64,000 bases of DNA from Ulota crispa (GCA_963920765.1 OY987249.1:14384817-14448816), one strand, 5' to 3'. Positions 1-11,591 are shown, numbered from the stretch's first letter. Made by a program: numbers and translations. Notes: generated from the sequence alone by a model not told the origin.

Positions 1-1258
1 TTAAATCTTTGAGCCATTTGTGACTCCAAATAGAAAATTGCAATATTTTTAAGAGTTGTTGATTGTGATTTTTTCTCTTGTTTTTTTTAAACATGGAGAC
101 TTAAAAATCTGAATATATGAAGATTTCAAAAGAAATATTCTAAGTTTATTATTTATGTACGTGTGAGATGTGGCATTGTTATTCTTAGCCAAATTTTGAG
201 GTTCGTTTGTCAGTTTATTTTCATTTAATTTTGTAAATTTTGTTGCGAGTAGTTTAGGTTAAACTAAATTTAATCACATTTATTATTGTAGTAACGAAGT
301 AAGATTGATTACCCACATTTTTGAGACTTGCTCTGTTTTCACAATCTGAAGTTCTAGTCATTACATTGTGAATTTGATTTTAGGGTCTCATCATTTGGAC
401 AGCAGCTTGTATGTGCTGTCCTGTTCTATCCATCCCGTATCCCGTGAGCTCTTATCCCTACTTTGACCTTTATATCCTTAGAGTTAGCCACATGATAGGC
501 CAACGGAAGACAGAAGATTGAAGATTAAAAAGTGAAGACCAAAGATTAATAACAATTTCTAGTTAGCATAACATGGTCGCAGCTAAACACCATGCGTGTT
601 CCCAAAGCGTTGTCAAGTAGAGAGGAGCGCGCTTTAAAATCACGCATGATGCCTAGCTACGATCATGCTTCGCTAATTAAAGAATGTCAATGGTCTTTAG
701 TTTTTATTATTTAAATTTTCAATCTTCAATCTTACATTGATCTATCCTTTGGCAGATTCTAAAAGTATAAAGATTAAAGTAAAAATAAGATGCCATGGAA
801 TACAAGATAAATAGAATAGAACAGCACACACGAGCTGCCATCCAAATGATGAGACCCTAAAATCAAATTCACAATGTGCTAATTAGAACTTTAGATCATG
901 AAAATAAAGCAAATCTCAAAAATATGGGTGATCAATTTCACTTCATTACAATGACAATAAATGTGGTTAAGTTTAATTTAACCTAAACTGCTTGCAACAA
1001 GGTTTACAAAATCAAATGGAAATAAATTGACAAACGAGCCTCCAAAACCGGCTAGGAATAATAAAACCACATTCCACACATACATAAAAAAAAACCCAAA
1101 ACATTTTTCTTGAAATCTTCATATCTTTAGATCTTGAAATCTTCAAGTCTTCAAGTCTTCATGCTTTAAACAAAACAATGAGAAAAAATTACAATCAACA
1201 AGTTCTAGAAAGGTTGTGACTTTCTATCTCGTGTCACAAATGGCTCAAAGATTCAAAT
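1..1258. repeat. Large foldback (palindromic) element, left edge at window border
   Basis: The first ~610 bases are mirrored, with scattered mismatches, by the reverse complement of about 630-1258. Matching anchors are 'aatctttgagccatttgtga' near base 4 against 'tcacaaatggctcaaagatt' near 1235, 'gggtctcatcatttgga' near 384 against 'tccaaatgatgagaccc' near 842, and 'accatgcgtg' against 'cacgcatgatg' at the centre near 620. Almost no unique sequence remains between the arms, so the whole element is one hairpin. No ORF is seen. The class is unknown; it resembles foldback or long-TIR MITEs. The left end may extend beyond the window. Confidence 0.8.
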
Positions 1259-2429
1259 GCTAAATGTAATGACATTTTAAAAAACCCTTCTAATTTTCTA
1301 ACATTTTTCTAAATTTTCACTCAATCTAAACTACCATTCAAAAGTTATACGAGTTCAAGGTTAAGGTTATTTTTAATTCTTCCAAACTAAACATTGCCCC
1401 TCTGAAACTCTATAACTTTTGTGTCATAGCTTCAAAACACAAAAGTGCTAGTAATTCAAAAAGCTGACACTATCAAATACATGTAAAAAATTCACTAAAA
1501 ACTAAAATTATGTCCAAAAGTTATAAAAAATTAAAGTTTGAGTCTCAATTTTTTGAGAGAACACCCATCCTCCCAACTTCTACACGCTATAATTTTCTCA
1601 AAAATCTTTCAAATGATTTGAGTGATAACAATCTGAAAAAATAATTGAATGAGCTAGCATTCATAAAAATTTCAAAAGAAAATTCCAAAGCCAAAATTTA
1701 TAGCTCATCTAAATTGCGGCATTCTTCATGTATAAAAAAGCAACCTACCTCCTAACTTCCACTCAATATAACTTCCTCAATAATTTTTCAAATAATATAA
1801 ATAATAGCAATTTGAAGAGACAATCTCATAAACTATTGCTCCTACAAATTTCAAAAGAAAGTATTAACCTAACAAGAAGTTATGACCCTCTAAAGTTATA
1901 GCTTCTCTTTCATCAAAGACATGCAACCTCTAGGCCTTTGCTCCTCTATACCTTCTCTTTTAAAGCTCCAATTCTTAAATTTGATTGTTTTTTAGAAAGC
2001 TTATACAATAATCTTCACATTCCTAAAATTTTGTAGCAAATCATCAAGCTATTTGATTTGGTTGATCAAAATCTCTACCCCTTTACATGAGAGGCAGCAG
2101 ACCTTCTTACTTAAACAAGCACAGCTTTTGAATGTTAAATCAAATTCAAGCAAGCATAGAATTTTGGAAACCTCACATAAAGATACACAAGCTCAACAAA
2201 TTTCACTTCAAAATTCAATATACATCATGAATTATGGCTCTTGCCACATTCAAGTCTCTTTTCCCACTTTCCACTATACTCCAAAAGGCTTGGAAACTTC
2301 ATAAGTTGCTTTGGGTCCATGGGTCAACCTATACTCCTCTTACATAGGTGGGTCTACTCCCATGAAATTCCATCACTTATCATTATCATTATTTTGAGGT
2401 TATTCTACCTCAAAATTTAAATTAAAGGT
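1259..2429. other. AT-rich intergenic stretch, nothing recognised
   Basis: No credible coding sequence, RNA gene or repeat boundary is seen. A short open frame near 2053-2304 has no family signature. Confidence 0.5.
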
Positions 2430-2570
2430 AAACTACTTTAGGATTTCTTCCAAACTACTTTAGGTTTTCTTCCAAACTACTTTAGGTTTTCTTCCAAACT
2501 ACTTTAGGATTTCTTCCAAACTACTTTAGGATTTCTCCCAAACTACTTTAGGATTTCTCCCAAACTACTT
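2430..2570. repeat. Minisatellite, 22-bp unit, about 6.4 copies
   Basis: The unit 'aaactactttaggatttctt' plus 'cc' starts at 2430, 2452, 2474, 2496, 2518, 2540 and 2562. Units differ only by a/t and t/c changes. There are no spacers between units, so it is not a CRISPR-like array. Confidence 0.95.
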
Positions 2571-2860
2571 CCACCAAAGATATCTACTTCATTTTCTTTC
2601 ACATTTCCTAATAAAAAGAACAAAAATAAAACAAATGTCATCGTATAGTGGTCACATGCCATCATGAGCATACAAAAGCGCTGAAAACTTACCTCAAATT
2701 GCCAAGTTGTAGACTTGGTTGGTTAGAGAAACAACAATTTTTAACCGTCACTTTTACTTCAACTCTTCATTTATTGAAATCCAAACCAAACTAAACAATA
2801 AACAAATATTTACATGATAGAGGCATCTCCATCAGGACAACGCGCTATTTTCTACTTGAC

Positions 2861-3429
2861 AACGGGGCGAGGTGGCAAATAACGTTTTACTAGTTGCAAC
2901 CAATCAATATTCCTTGCAAGCTTCCTTGCATGTGATTTTTGGTAGCAAGAAATTTGCTAGCAAAGGTTTAAACATGTTCTAAACTCTTATTGTGGCAACG
3001 CTTTTTGATTGTGTTGGTCATTGTTTTCTGTGCAATAGCATTTTGAGGCTTTAAAATTTGACTTAAAAAAAAGTACTACCTTCAATAATTTGCGTATGTG
3101 TGTATTCACATCTAATCTTGCTACTCACAAAATTTGAAATAAATTAAAGGCTTATAGAATTTTGTAAAAATCATCAAATAGCAACTACTTACCAAAAAAT
3201 GAGATTTTGTCATCTCATGTTGTTTGATCAAATATTATTATCTCCTATCTTCTACTATTAATTGTTCCCAAAATTTGCAAATCATTTTCTAAGTAGGTGT
3301 TCCACCATTTTGAATGGTCATTTTATGTGCTTCATTTCATTAAGTGAGATACAATACATCAAAGTGGTAGGTCTCCCAAAACTTTAATCTTGGTGAAAAT
3401 GGCATGGGCGCTTACAAGTGAAGGGTTAA
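2861..3429 (+). mobile_element. TTAA-bounded element, copy A (left end lost)
   Basis: This stretch aligns along its length with the element at 56748-57527, sharing for example 'ccttgcaagcttccttg' and 'aaaaatcatcaaatagca'. Its right end is GGGTTAA at 3423-3429. The left TTAA end could not be found, so it is probably truncated. No transposase is encoded. Confidence 0.7.
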
Positions 3430-3659
3430 TCCTTAAACAACTGAAAGGCCCTTTGCACCCAGTACAGTACGGGGTATTTTTCTTGTTTTTGAAATATATC
3501 CACACATCTACTACATTTGAGACAAACAAAGAAGTTGGAGAATAGATCAATGCGGTTCTAGTGAGCTACTTGAGATCCCAAATAAAAATTTCTTATTGGT
3601 AGCAAATGACTATTATACATCAACATATACACTATGTCCTATGGTTGTTTAAGTGTTAA
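3426..3659 (+). mobile_element. TTAA-bounded ~235-bp MITE, copy 1
   Basis: It begins TTAATCCTTAAACAAC and ends GGTTGTTTAAGTGTTAA, giving imperfect terminal inverted repeats of about 20 bp that start with the target TTAA. The inside matches the copies at 7879, 34351 and 45612 (the last reversed), with shared words such as 'gatcaatgcggttctagtga'. The left TTAA is shared with the element ending at 3429 and the right TTAA with the one starting at 3656. No ORF is seen. Confidence 0.85.
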
Positions 3660-4383
3660 CCCCTAAACGTTGAAGAGGACAAAAAACATCTTTTGGGTCT
3701 AAAAAAAAGCTTCTATGATTTAGAAAAAAGTTGTTTTTCATCTGGTTTTTTTTCAAAAGTGATCGTAAATACATAATTCATTGTAGAAGACAAATTAAAA
3801 ACTATCTCTTGAGATGCATTCATTTTTTTTGTAACCCAATATGTGATAAGATTCAAAAACATTGTGTTAGCTCCCAAGCTGCTCTTCTTGCAATTTTCAT
3901 GAGAGCACCATGCACTGTTGACTTTTCCAAATTTTTGAAGCAATAGTGCTTGTGTCCATGTGCAAAACACTATAGACTTCTACAAGCAAGGCAAGCCACG
4001 GTGATCCATCCGTCCTTAAAGGATAAAGAGTCGAGGAGGACAAAAAACATCCTTCGGCTCTAAAAAGAGATTCTATGATTCAAAAAGAAGTTGTTTTTCA
4101 TCTAATCTTTTTTCAGAAGTGACCATAAACACATGGTCCATTGTGGAAGATAAAAAATTACGTCTTGAGATGCATTCATTTTTTTTGTAACCTAAATTGT
4201 AATAAGATTTAGTAACATGGTGTTAGCTCCCAAACTGCCCTTCATGCAATTTTCATGAGGGCACCATGCTTTGTTGACTTTTCCAACTTTTTGAAGCAAT
4301 ACTACTGGTGCCCATGTGTAAAACATTGTAGACTGCTAAAGGCAGGGCAAGCCATGGTGATCCATCCGTCCTCTCAGGGTTAA
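3656..4383 (+). mobile_element. Tandem pair of ~360-bp TTAA-bounded elements
   Basis: It starts TTAACCCCTAAACG and ends CAGGGTTAA. It consists of two direct copies, about 3676-4030 and 4037-4380, sharing 'gaggacaaaaaacatc' and 'tgagatgcattcattttttt'. The joint near 4014 keeps a TTAA ('gtccttaaagga'), so the pair may be two elements fused through one TTAA. It encodes nothing. Confidence 0.7.
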
Positions 4384-5226
4384 GGATTAATGGTTAAGCA
4401 ACTATTTTTGGCAATTTTTATTATATGTGTACTACAAGGCATTGACAATTTTTGGGAGTTTTTGTAGGTGAGAGCTTAAAGCATCATCAATGTATACACG
4501 CAAAAAGAGACGGGCCTGCATTTTGTTTGGTAGGGGCCATTTTAGCAAAAAGTTTAGGGTTTTCTAGGGCTCCAATGTAGCCACCAGAATGGAAATGCCA
4601 GACCTAACTCCATTAAAACCACCTCCTGGAGCAACATATTGTCTCATTTTCTTGTGCCCTAGCTAGTTTTCCCAATGTGCATATTTTTTGACAAAGTGAC
4701 ACGTTGCTTGTGATAACTAACAATAGCTTGTAATTTCCCAACAACAACTTGCAAGTACTTGTGTTCTTCTACTACCGTTCTTGAATTTGCAGCGGAAGTT
4801 GTGTCAACATTGAGAGGATCCGGCCGATGAAAGAAACTACATACATAAGGAGCAGGGAACAACGCAAGACCGGCTACTTCCGAGTTCCATTCGCAATGTA
4901 CACATTGATGATGCTCTTATACAGGGAATGTTTCTCCCCAGGTATAGATGCTTCCCGGATATAGACTCCGAAGGGTGTGGAGTCCACACGTTCAACGCAG
5001 CAAGTGTGGAGCTAGTTGAGGTTGGAGAAGGAGAAGGGGCAATTCTCTAGGGCAACGGGAGAGATTTTGCACAAGTTTTGCAGGAAGGATCGTGGCAATG
5101 ACGCTCCGCAAGTGAAGCAACACTTCACCAGGATAAAGATGGAAGGCAAAAAGTATCAGGTACTTCTAAGCTTACTACCATTTGTACATTCTCTGAATTA
5201 GTCACCAGCCATAACTTTGTAATACA
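4384..5226. other. Unassigned stretch with an exon-like GC-richer part
   Basis: From about 4790 to 5158 the DNA is GC-richer than its surroundings. An open frame (5016-5158) reads into 'cag|gtactt', which looks like a splice donor. The peptide, with KFCRKDRGNDAPQVKQHF, is not recognised. It could be a captured or relic exon. No upstream coding sequence joins it. Confidence 0.25.
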
Positions 5227-5433
5227 TAAGGTAGGAGGTTCTAATGCAGATCAGCTTTAGGAAGGGCTGACCTTTTAGATCAAATATCTATTATTATCAT
5301 AGATGATTTAGGCAGGTTTTGCAAGTTAACCTAATTTGCTAAGCTCACTTAACTCATCAATGATAGTAATAGATATTTGATCTAAAATGTCAGCTCTTCC
5401 TAGAGCTAATCCAAATTAGAGCCTCCCACCTTA
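5227..5433. mobile_element. Palindromic MITE, TAAGGTAGGAGG family, copy 1
   Basis: It begins TAAGGTAGGAGGTTCTAA and ends TTAGAGCCTCCCACCTTA, and the arms pair along most of its length ('gatcaaatatctattatta' against 'tagtaatagatatttgatc'). The trinucleotide ACA flanks both sides (5224-5226 and 5434-5436), a plausible target duplication. Relatives lie at 12102, 38985 and 55650. Confidence 0.8.
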
Positions 5434-5496
5434 ACACCAAACAAAAGAGCGGCTACTTTAAACGTCATAGGTTTTGGAGAAAAATGCCAATAAGGT

Positions 5497-5672
5497 AAGA
5501 GCACCCATAAACATCAAACTAAGGGTTTTGAACATGATGACTATTAATAAACAACTAGTAATTTATAGGATCCTATTCGGAACAAAAAAAAAAGTTTGCA
5601 TTTTCAAATGTATTATTTGAATATTTGAATATTGTGAGAATAAGTTATGAATTTTTAAAGAGCAAATTGCCA
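5497..5672 (+). repeat. Dispersed repeat, pairs inverted with 9406-9555
   Basis: Words such as 'aagggttttgaacatgatga' and 'caaatgtattattt' occur here and, reverse-complemented, in 9406-9555. The class is unknown. Confidence 0.6.
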
Positions 5673-6916
5673 TTGCATCCATAACTACTTGAAGAATTCA
5701 TGTTCACATATTGTACAGTATACGTAGAAATCCCTTGCTACCTCTGAATCAAAGTTGAGTGGAAATTTTTCACATGCAACTTCAAAATGTCATGGTAGGT
5801 GAGATATTAACTCAAATCGAGATTTGACAAGTGCATTAAGTAGGTGTATCTGTCTGCTTTTAGTAAAATCTTGATATTATCAGAAGAAATGTAGAGAGCT
5901 TTACATATAGAGCTTTTTTGTGGTACGTATAGTAAAAGTCTTGGTACAATAAGGGGTCTCCCACATGTCAAATTTCAGGCCCCTATTGCCATGGCACTTA
6001 TGCGTGATGGACAAGTAGATTAAGATTTTTGTTAGTTCAAGCAACCTCTTGTATAATTGACTTCAGATTTCTTTAAACAATCCAGTCTTACGTTGCACAT
6101 GGAATTAGTGTATTCATGTTTTGTTAGAGCGTTGCCCATGGTACTAGTTTGTTCTTCAGAGCCCCTCTTGAGAGCCATCCACCCCATGCTTGTAGTGAAA
6201 TTTTGGTGAATTCTCACGGCAGATGCTACTAGTGGCATTCTTGGGCCCCATTCTTCAATTCTTGTTCATTCCTCAGCTCCCCCTTTTACTTGACATTTTT
6301 CTAGTAGTTTAGTTTTTGATTCAATGTCACTAATTCAATCTTGGAAGCCCCTCTCCTCCAAGGCGCAGCAAAAAAAGTAGCCCAAATACATTTTTGTGAG
6401 TTATTGAAATCCTTGAGGTGCAGCAAAGAATCAATTTGCCAAACGTGCACATGTTTTTCCAACTTGAGGGTGGTCTTCACTTCTTACGTGAATGGAGTGA
6501 TTTGACATGTGCCTGGATTGATTTGACAACCAAAGGCGGGACCAGTTTCAAAACATCATTGAAGAAATTGATCAAGGTACTTGAAAATTTTCTACTAGTT
6601 GTGAGTTTAAAGATTTGATAGTTATATATCAGAGGTTTACAATTCTCCAAAACATGGATCATTGAAGTATTTACTAATGGATTGTTTTTAGTAGTACATT
6701 TGTATTATAAATCAATAATTGAAGACCCAAATTTGAAGTTTGAAATTGAGATTTAGTGGATTGGACATTTTTAATTCTTGCATTGACATCATTTTGACAA
6801 CTTTGGCTATTTCTTGCAAAGACTAGAGAGTTTGGCTAGAAAGAATCTAGAAAATAATAATTTATGTAAGCAGTGCAATCTTTGCAATTTTACCAAACTC
6901 ATTCTAAATTCTTTTC
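5673..6916. other. Intergenic, nothing recognised
   Basis: Short open frames on both strands (for example 6032-6238 and 6418-6618) show no family signature. Confidence 0.4.
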
Positions 6917-7202
6917 TTGTTCAATTTTATTAGGTTTTTGAAAGTTGCAACCATAAAGAATTGCCAACTAAGCATTGAAGAAAAGACAACTATAATGGGC
7001 ATGCACAAAACAAGTATGAAAATGGTGCATATTATAGAGGCACTACATATGCCACCTAGTACCGTTTATAGTGTTGTGCAGAGATGTAAACTTCGTGGAA
7101 CAGCAGTATCGCCAAAACCTAGTGGAAGACCTTCTAAGCTAACAACACAAGATAAGAGACAATTACAACGGCTTACAACACAAGATCGCCGATTGACACT
7201 TT
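6917..7202 (+). pseudogene. Tc1/mariner-type transposase, N-terminal part up to assembly gap
   Basis: This fragment gives the DNA-binding half of a Tc1-like transposase, which binds the element's terminal repeats in the nucleus. The frame reads SIEEKTTIMGMHKTS, then an HTH segment with MPPSTVYSVVQRCK, then a linker with the GRP motif (PSGRPSKLTTQDKRQL). This is the order helix-turn-helix, 'SGRPRKL', second paired-like domain. The catalytic DDE part would lie in or past the N run at 7203-7402 and is not seen after it. The start codon is uncertain; upstream residues look unrelated. Whether the copy is intact cannot be told because of the gap. Tc1-type elements are unusual in land plants, so contamination of this contig join is an alternative. 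Confidence 0.65.
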
Positions 7203-7402
7203 NNNNNNNNNNNNNNNNNNNNNNNNNNNNNNNNNNNNNNNNNNNNNNNNNNNNNNNNNNNNNNNNNNNNNNNNNNNNNNNNNNNNNNNNNNNNNNNNNN
7301 NNNNNNNNNNNNNNNNNNNNNNNNNNNNNNNNNNNNNNNNNNNNNNNNNNNNNNNNNNNNNNNNNNNNNNNNNNNNNNNNNNNNNNNNNNNNNNNNNNNN
7401 NN
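7203..7402. other. Assembly gap (200 N)
   Basis: Exactly 200 undetermined bases. Round-number gaps usually have unknown true size, so the sequences on either side need not be close neighbours. Confidence 1.
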
Positions 7403-7415
7403 CTCTTTAATATCT

Positions 7416-7520
7416 CAAGAAACTTATCGTAGCAAGACAAGAAACTTACCGTAGCAGGACAAGAAACTTACTGTAGCAAGATAGTTTGAGTGCTGGACAA
7501 GGAAACTTACCGTAGCATGA
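7416..7520. repeat. Minisatellite, 22-bp unit, three clear copies plus one displaced
   Basis: The unit 'caagaaacttaccgtagcag' begins at 7416, 7438, 7460 and, after a break, 7498. The downstream part (7521-7760) has no gene and may belong to the same unknown repeat. Confidence 0.8.
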
Positions 7521-7878
7521 TAGGGAAATTTAGCATAACAGAACATGGAAACTTAGGGTTCAAACGCCTAGCATATAACCTAGCTTAGGTAACAATGTTC
7601 CTAAGCTATCTCTTGTTAATACAAAGTTGTCAAGGTTCCTTGTTGTATTTGATTCATTCCACTCCTCTCATGTTTCTTGCTAGTCGCATCTGTATTTTTT
7701 TGCTACAGTACTGCAAGGATTGTTGACTGCTTGAGAGAGGGAGAGAATTAACTAGTCAAGTTTATTTAGGAACTGAAAGCCGTTACAAGACTAGGCTGTG
7801 GTATTAAAGAGACTAGGCTGTGATGCTACAGAAATCATTGAGATTTGAGTAGTATCCTTAGTAGCAACACCATTCTCT

Positions 7879-8119
7879 TTAATCCCTAAAGGACGAGGCA
7901 ACCCTTTGCGACCAATACAATATGATATATTTTTCTTGTATTTGGAGTGCATCCACACCTTTATTACATTTGAGATCAACAAAGAAGTTAGAATATAGAT
8001 CAATGATGTTCTAGTGAGGTAGTCAAGATCCCAAATTTAAAAAAATGTTGGTAGCAAATGCTAGTTATACAGTAGCGTACATAGTATGAATAATAGTAGC
8101 CCCGACCTTTAAGGGTTAA
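7879..8119 (+). mobile_element. TTAA-bounded ~240-bp MITE, copy 2 (diverged)
   Basis: It starts TTAATCCCTAAAGG and ends CTTTAAGGGTTAA. The inside aligns with the copies at 3426, 34351 and 45612 (for example 'atatttttcttgtatttgga'). It is the most diverged of the four, so probably the oldest. Confidence 0.8.
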
Positions 8120-8870
8120 TATCATAGCCTAGCCTTGTTAATATCACATCCTAGCCTCTTTAATATCACTATAGTATCATAGCGTAACCTCTTTAATATC
8201 ACATCTTCACTTTGTGTGATATTGTAGATACATTCATAGTGACCTTTGTAATATCACATCTTGACCTCTATAATATCACATCTTCACTTTTTGTGACATT
8301 ATCTCATACATACAATTTGAAGACTTGCTAAAATTTTTATCAAGTAGTTTGTGAAGCTTTGCAAGGGTGAAAACTTTGTAAATTGTGGTGCTTGGTAATT
8401 CTTGCTCTTGGTGTAGATTTTTGCTTAGAGAGAAATGCAATTGAATGTGTGTTTCCTCTCTTTCAAGTGGTCCTTCTTGTACCCAAAGTACCTCACCCAC
8501 AACACCAAACAATGTGGGATAAATTCCCACTCCCTTACAAGTTGTTTTGTCGAGAGAGCTGACAGAGTGTACTGCGCACGACTCAAGGATCTGATAGGGG
8601 TCTGATAAGGGCCGTACTGTGCATGAGTGGTCTAACAAGGGCTGTACTGCGCAAGACATAGGGGCATGATGGGACCTGACAGGAACGGGGTCGTTTTTGG
8701 GTAGCCAAGCCCTTGTCCTACCCCAAGCTCCACGTAGGCTCGGCCCACTTTTGTAAGCACGATTTAACATTGCGCAAGTTGGAGTGGGAGCCGAGGCCTT
8801 GGGACTGTTTGAACCAAACTTTTTCATCCGTCTGCCATAATTAATAGGGGACTTCAAACATCAACTTTTT
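8120..8870. repeat. Dispersed repeat of unknown class, copy 1
   Basis: The first part repeats 'ttaatatcac' and 'tataatatcac' motifs. From about 8388 to 8770 it matches 39868-40230 in the same order ('attcttgctcttggtgtaga', 'caagttgttttt'). A 193-codon minus-strand frame here follows the repeat and has no known domain. Confidence 0.65.
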
Positions 8871-9405
8871 AGGTGACTCACGTTGCAATTCACCTTTGTG
8901 AATTCACTTGTGAACTGCAAGGTGACTCACCTCTGGACTTCACTTCTAACATGATTCACATGAGGAGTGAATTTTAGAAACTCACTTTTGGAGCTTTGCA
9001 GGGCTCATTCTGTGTCCTCAAACCTTGAACTTCTTTTGTATAAATTTTTGCAAACTCACGGGTGTCTTAGACTTTGCGCATGCAAGGGAACAAAAACAAT
9101 TCACTAGTGAAAGGAGATCCTGTGAGGTGAGAAGTTTGAAGGCCAGATTTTATTTCTGAAAACCCCTACTGATTGCTAGAACGTTTACAAAATTATTGGG
9201 GTACTTTTTAGACGTGAAGACAAAGCTCTTCATGTGCCATAAGGATAGCAACACCCATAACCATCACTGTACCCATAGCCATCACCTTTAAAATTTTGGA
9301 AAATTTGTGGAAGTGAATAGATGTAATCACAAGGATGTACAACATGTGAACATGAAACCTAAGTGTTGATCTTAGGTGCAATTGCAATCGGCTCTTTAAA
9401 AATTC

Positions 9406-9555
9406 ACAATTTATTCTCACAATATCCAAATAATACATTTGAAAGTGCAAACTCATCATTTTTTTTCTTGCTAATAGGATCTTGTAATTTGCTAGATGTT
9501 TATTGATATTCATCATGTTCAAAACCCTTAATTTGATGGTTATGGGTGTTGCTAC
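9406..9555 (-). repeat. Dispersed repeat, inverted partner of 5497-5672; carries its own short inverted repeat
   Basis: It is the reverse complement of much of 5497-5672. The phrase 'gatggttatgggtgttgcta' at its right end is also mirrored at 9245-9264 ('tagcaacacccataaccatc'), enclosing about 270 bases. Confidence 0.6.
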
Positions 9556-9588
9556 CCTTAGATGTGTTTTTGTATAAAAAATTAAGGG

Positions 9589-9961
9589 AATTGATATAGG
9601 CACACTTGGGGTTTGTTACGTGAACACCAAGGGTTTAATTTTAGATATATATCATTTGAAAATTTTGAATTGGGATTTAAATTTAGAGACCTTGATTTGG
9701 TCTAGAACCATGAAGGAGGTCATCATTGAACAACACCTAATGGAAAAGCTTGGTTAGGGGGCAAATTACTATTTTTACCCTTATTTGTAAAAAAACTAAA
9801 CTTTTTCTTTATGCGTTATTCAATTATATCCGCCTTCGTGTCTTTAGACGAAATCAAGGTGTCTATATCCAAATGGAAAATTCAAATCTCCAAATGCAAC
9901 TTTTTGACGGTAAATATCTAAAATTCACCCTTACCCCCCTTGGTGTGTGCCTATATCAATT
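9589..9961. mobile_element. MITE with AATTGATATAGGCACAC ends, copy 1
   Basis: The left end AATTGATATAGGCACAC is mirrored exactly at 9945-9961. Further inward the arms stay complementary ('aattttagatat' on the left, 'atatctaaaatt' on the right). Inner sequence such as 'agagaccttgatttggtcta' relates it to the hairpin in the AP endonuclease intron (27491-27905) and the fragment at 22163. No coding capacity. Confidence 0.85.
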
Positions 9962-11342
9962 GCGAAAATTCATTTGTCTTTGAAACCAAAGGTTTTTGTG
10001 TGCCATGTGAGAAGAGTTGATATCATGTGACCTGTACTACATGTAATGATTTGAGATCAACTTTAAAATTCGTGGGCCACGTTGGAAATTTTAATCCACT
10101 ACAGCATGAATGCAATTCATTGATATTTGTAAATATTGTCTTCTCATTGCAAAAGGACTGCTTTTCATAGCACTAGTTATAATGAGACTATAATGGGTGT
10201 TCTTTCACTCATGTTTAAGAGGTTATGAAATCAAAAGTTTGAACTCATTGTAATAAATATTGAAAAGTTCAAATGGAAAAGAATGCAGAAAAAGACCACA
10301 TATAGTTGTTAAGATTTCAATTTCATGCTATGATGGTGGATACTGAAATGATTGTTATCTCTTTAAATCAAACTTGGTAAGCACCTTCAAGGAAAAATCT
10401 TAGATTTCTATTTTTGGTGAACTCAATACTTGGAAATGGGATTGTGTCATTTTTTGTCCTCTAAATATAAATGTATTTCTAGCTGTTTTTTGCCACAACT
10501 CTTGGTTTGATGATACCCAAGATGATACTAGAGATGATTCCATATTTTGAATCAAGAAGAAGCTAAGAAAGGATGTGCTAGGGTTTCAAATTTCCTCAAT
10601 TCCTCATAAAATTGGCCTTAGTAGTGGCTCAATTGGTGACACAAACCATACCAACATCAAGGTTTCAAAATCAAAATAAACAAACATAAATAGAGGCATG
10701 TCAATTTGGTCAACAAACTAAAATGTTTTAATGTGCAAGGATTTTGGTGCAAAATTAATGGTAATGTACTACTTTATAATTTCTTCAATAATCTTGGAAG
10801 TTTGTTTTGATAGAAAGATAGTTGCACATTATTTTAAGAAACCATATTCAAAATCAACTATGAAAATCAAAAAATAATTCAAAAAATAATTTAGAAGAGA
10901 ACAACTTTAAAAATCAAGTAAAACATATATTATTTATTTAATGTTAAACTTTTGAAATCATAAACTACAAATACATAGTCAACAATGTGGCATAGTAAAG
11001 ATTTATAGACTTCTTCATAATTGTGATGATTCTTTGTATATTGAATATTGCAAATAGAGAAGAACCTCTTGTTAGTCTTTATTTTTCATTAGAGCACACA
11101 CTAGAAAAAAACAAATCCTACTTGATTATTTCACAATGATTATAAATGTTCACAATAATTGTAATTGAGTTTTTAAACAATTGTTGTGAACCACTCATAT
11201 GTGCATGTTTTTTTACTAATGATAACACACATTTACATGAAACTATCAGTAATACAAGACAAAAAATCCTTGTACATTCAATAATATTCTTGACCACTTT
11301 GCCAAAGGTTTACAATATGATGAAAGGGAATGATTGGAAAAA
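9962..11342. other. Intergenic, nothing recognised
   Basis: AT-rich, with no supported gene or repeat boundary on either strand. Confidence 0.45.
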
Positions 11343-11591
11343 TTAACCTTTGAGCACCCAGCCCAAATTTGTGCAGTGTTAGACCTCATTGCAAACAATT
11401 TGGCATCACAAGTTCAAAAACAACATTTGGAAGAGTTAGTCATTGATATTGCATGAGGCTTAGGGTCCACATATGTATGAAAAATTTGGTAAGTTTTTGT
11501 TGCATGAATCAAAATATTATAACGGTCAAATACAACAAACCGTCAAATATGGAGAGGCCACATTTTGGCCAGTGGAGCGCTCATGGGTTAA
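11343..11591. mobile_element. TTAA-bounded 249-bp element
   Basis: It starts TTAACCTTTGAGCACCC and ends GAGCGCTCATGGGTTAA, whose reverse complement is TTAACCCATGAGCGCTC. The ends resemble the TTAACCC termini elsewhere in the window, though the inside is different. No ORF. Confidence 0.6.

Noticed and set aside
2430-2570. CRISPR-like direct repeats
   Set aside because: The 22-bp units are contiguous with no unique spacers, and the setting is a plant genome. It is a minisatellite.
7066-7440. Open frames running through the 200-N gap
   Set aside because: Undetermined bases cannot show a reading frame.
7521-7760. A solo LTR after the gap
   Set aside because: The sequence has a vaguely LTR-like AT-rich start-site region, but no second copy or defined ends are visible.
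8276-8857. A 193-codon minus-strand frame
   Set aside because: It lies in a dispersed repeat whose second copy (39868-40230) does not keep the frame, and it has no known domain.
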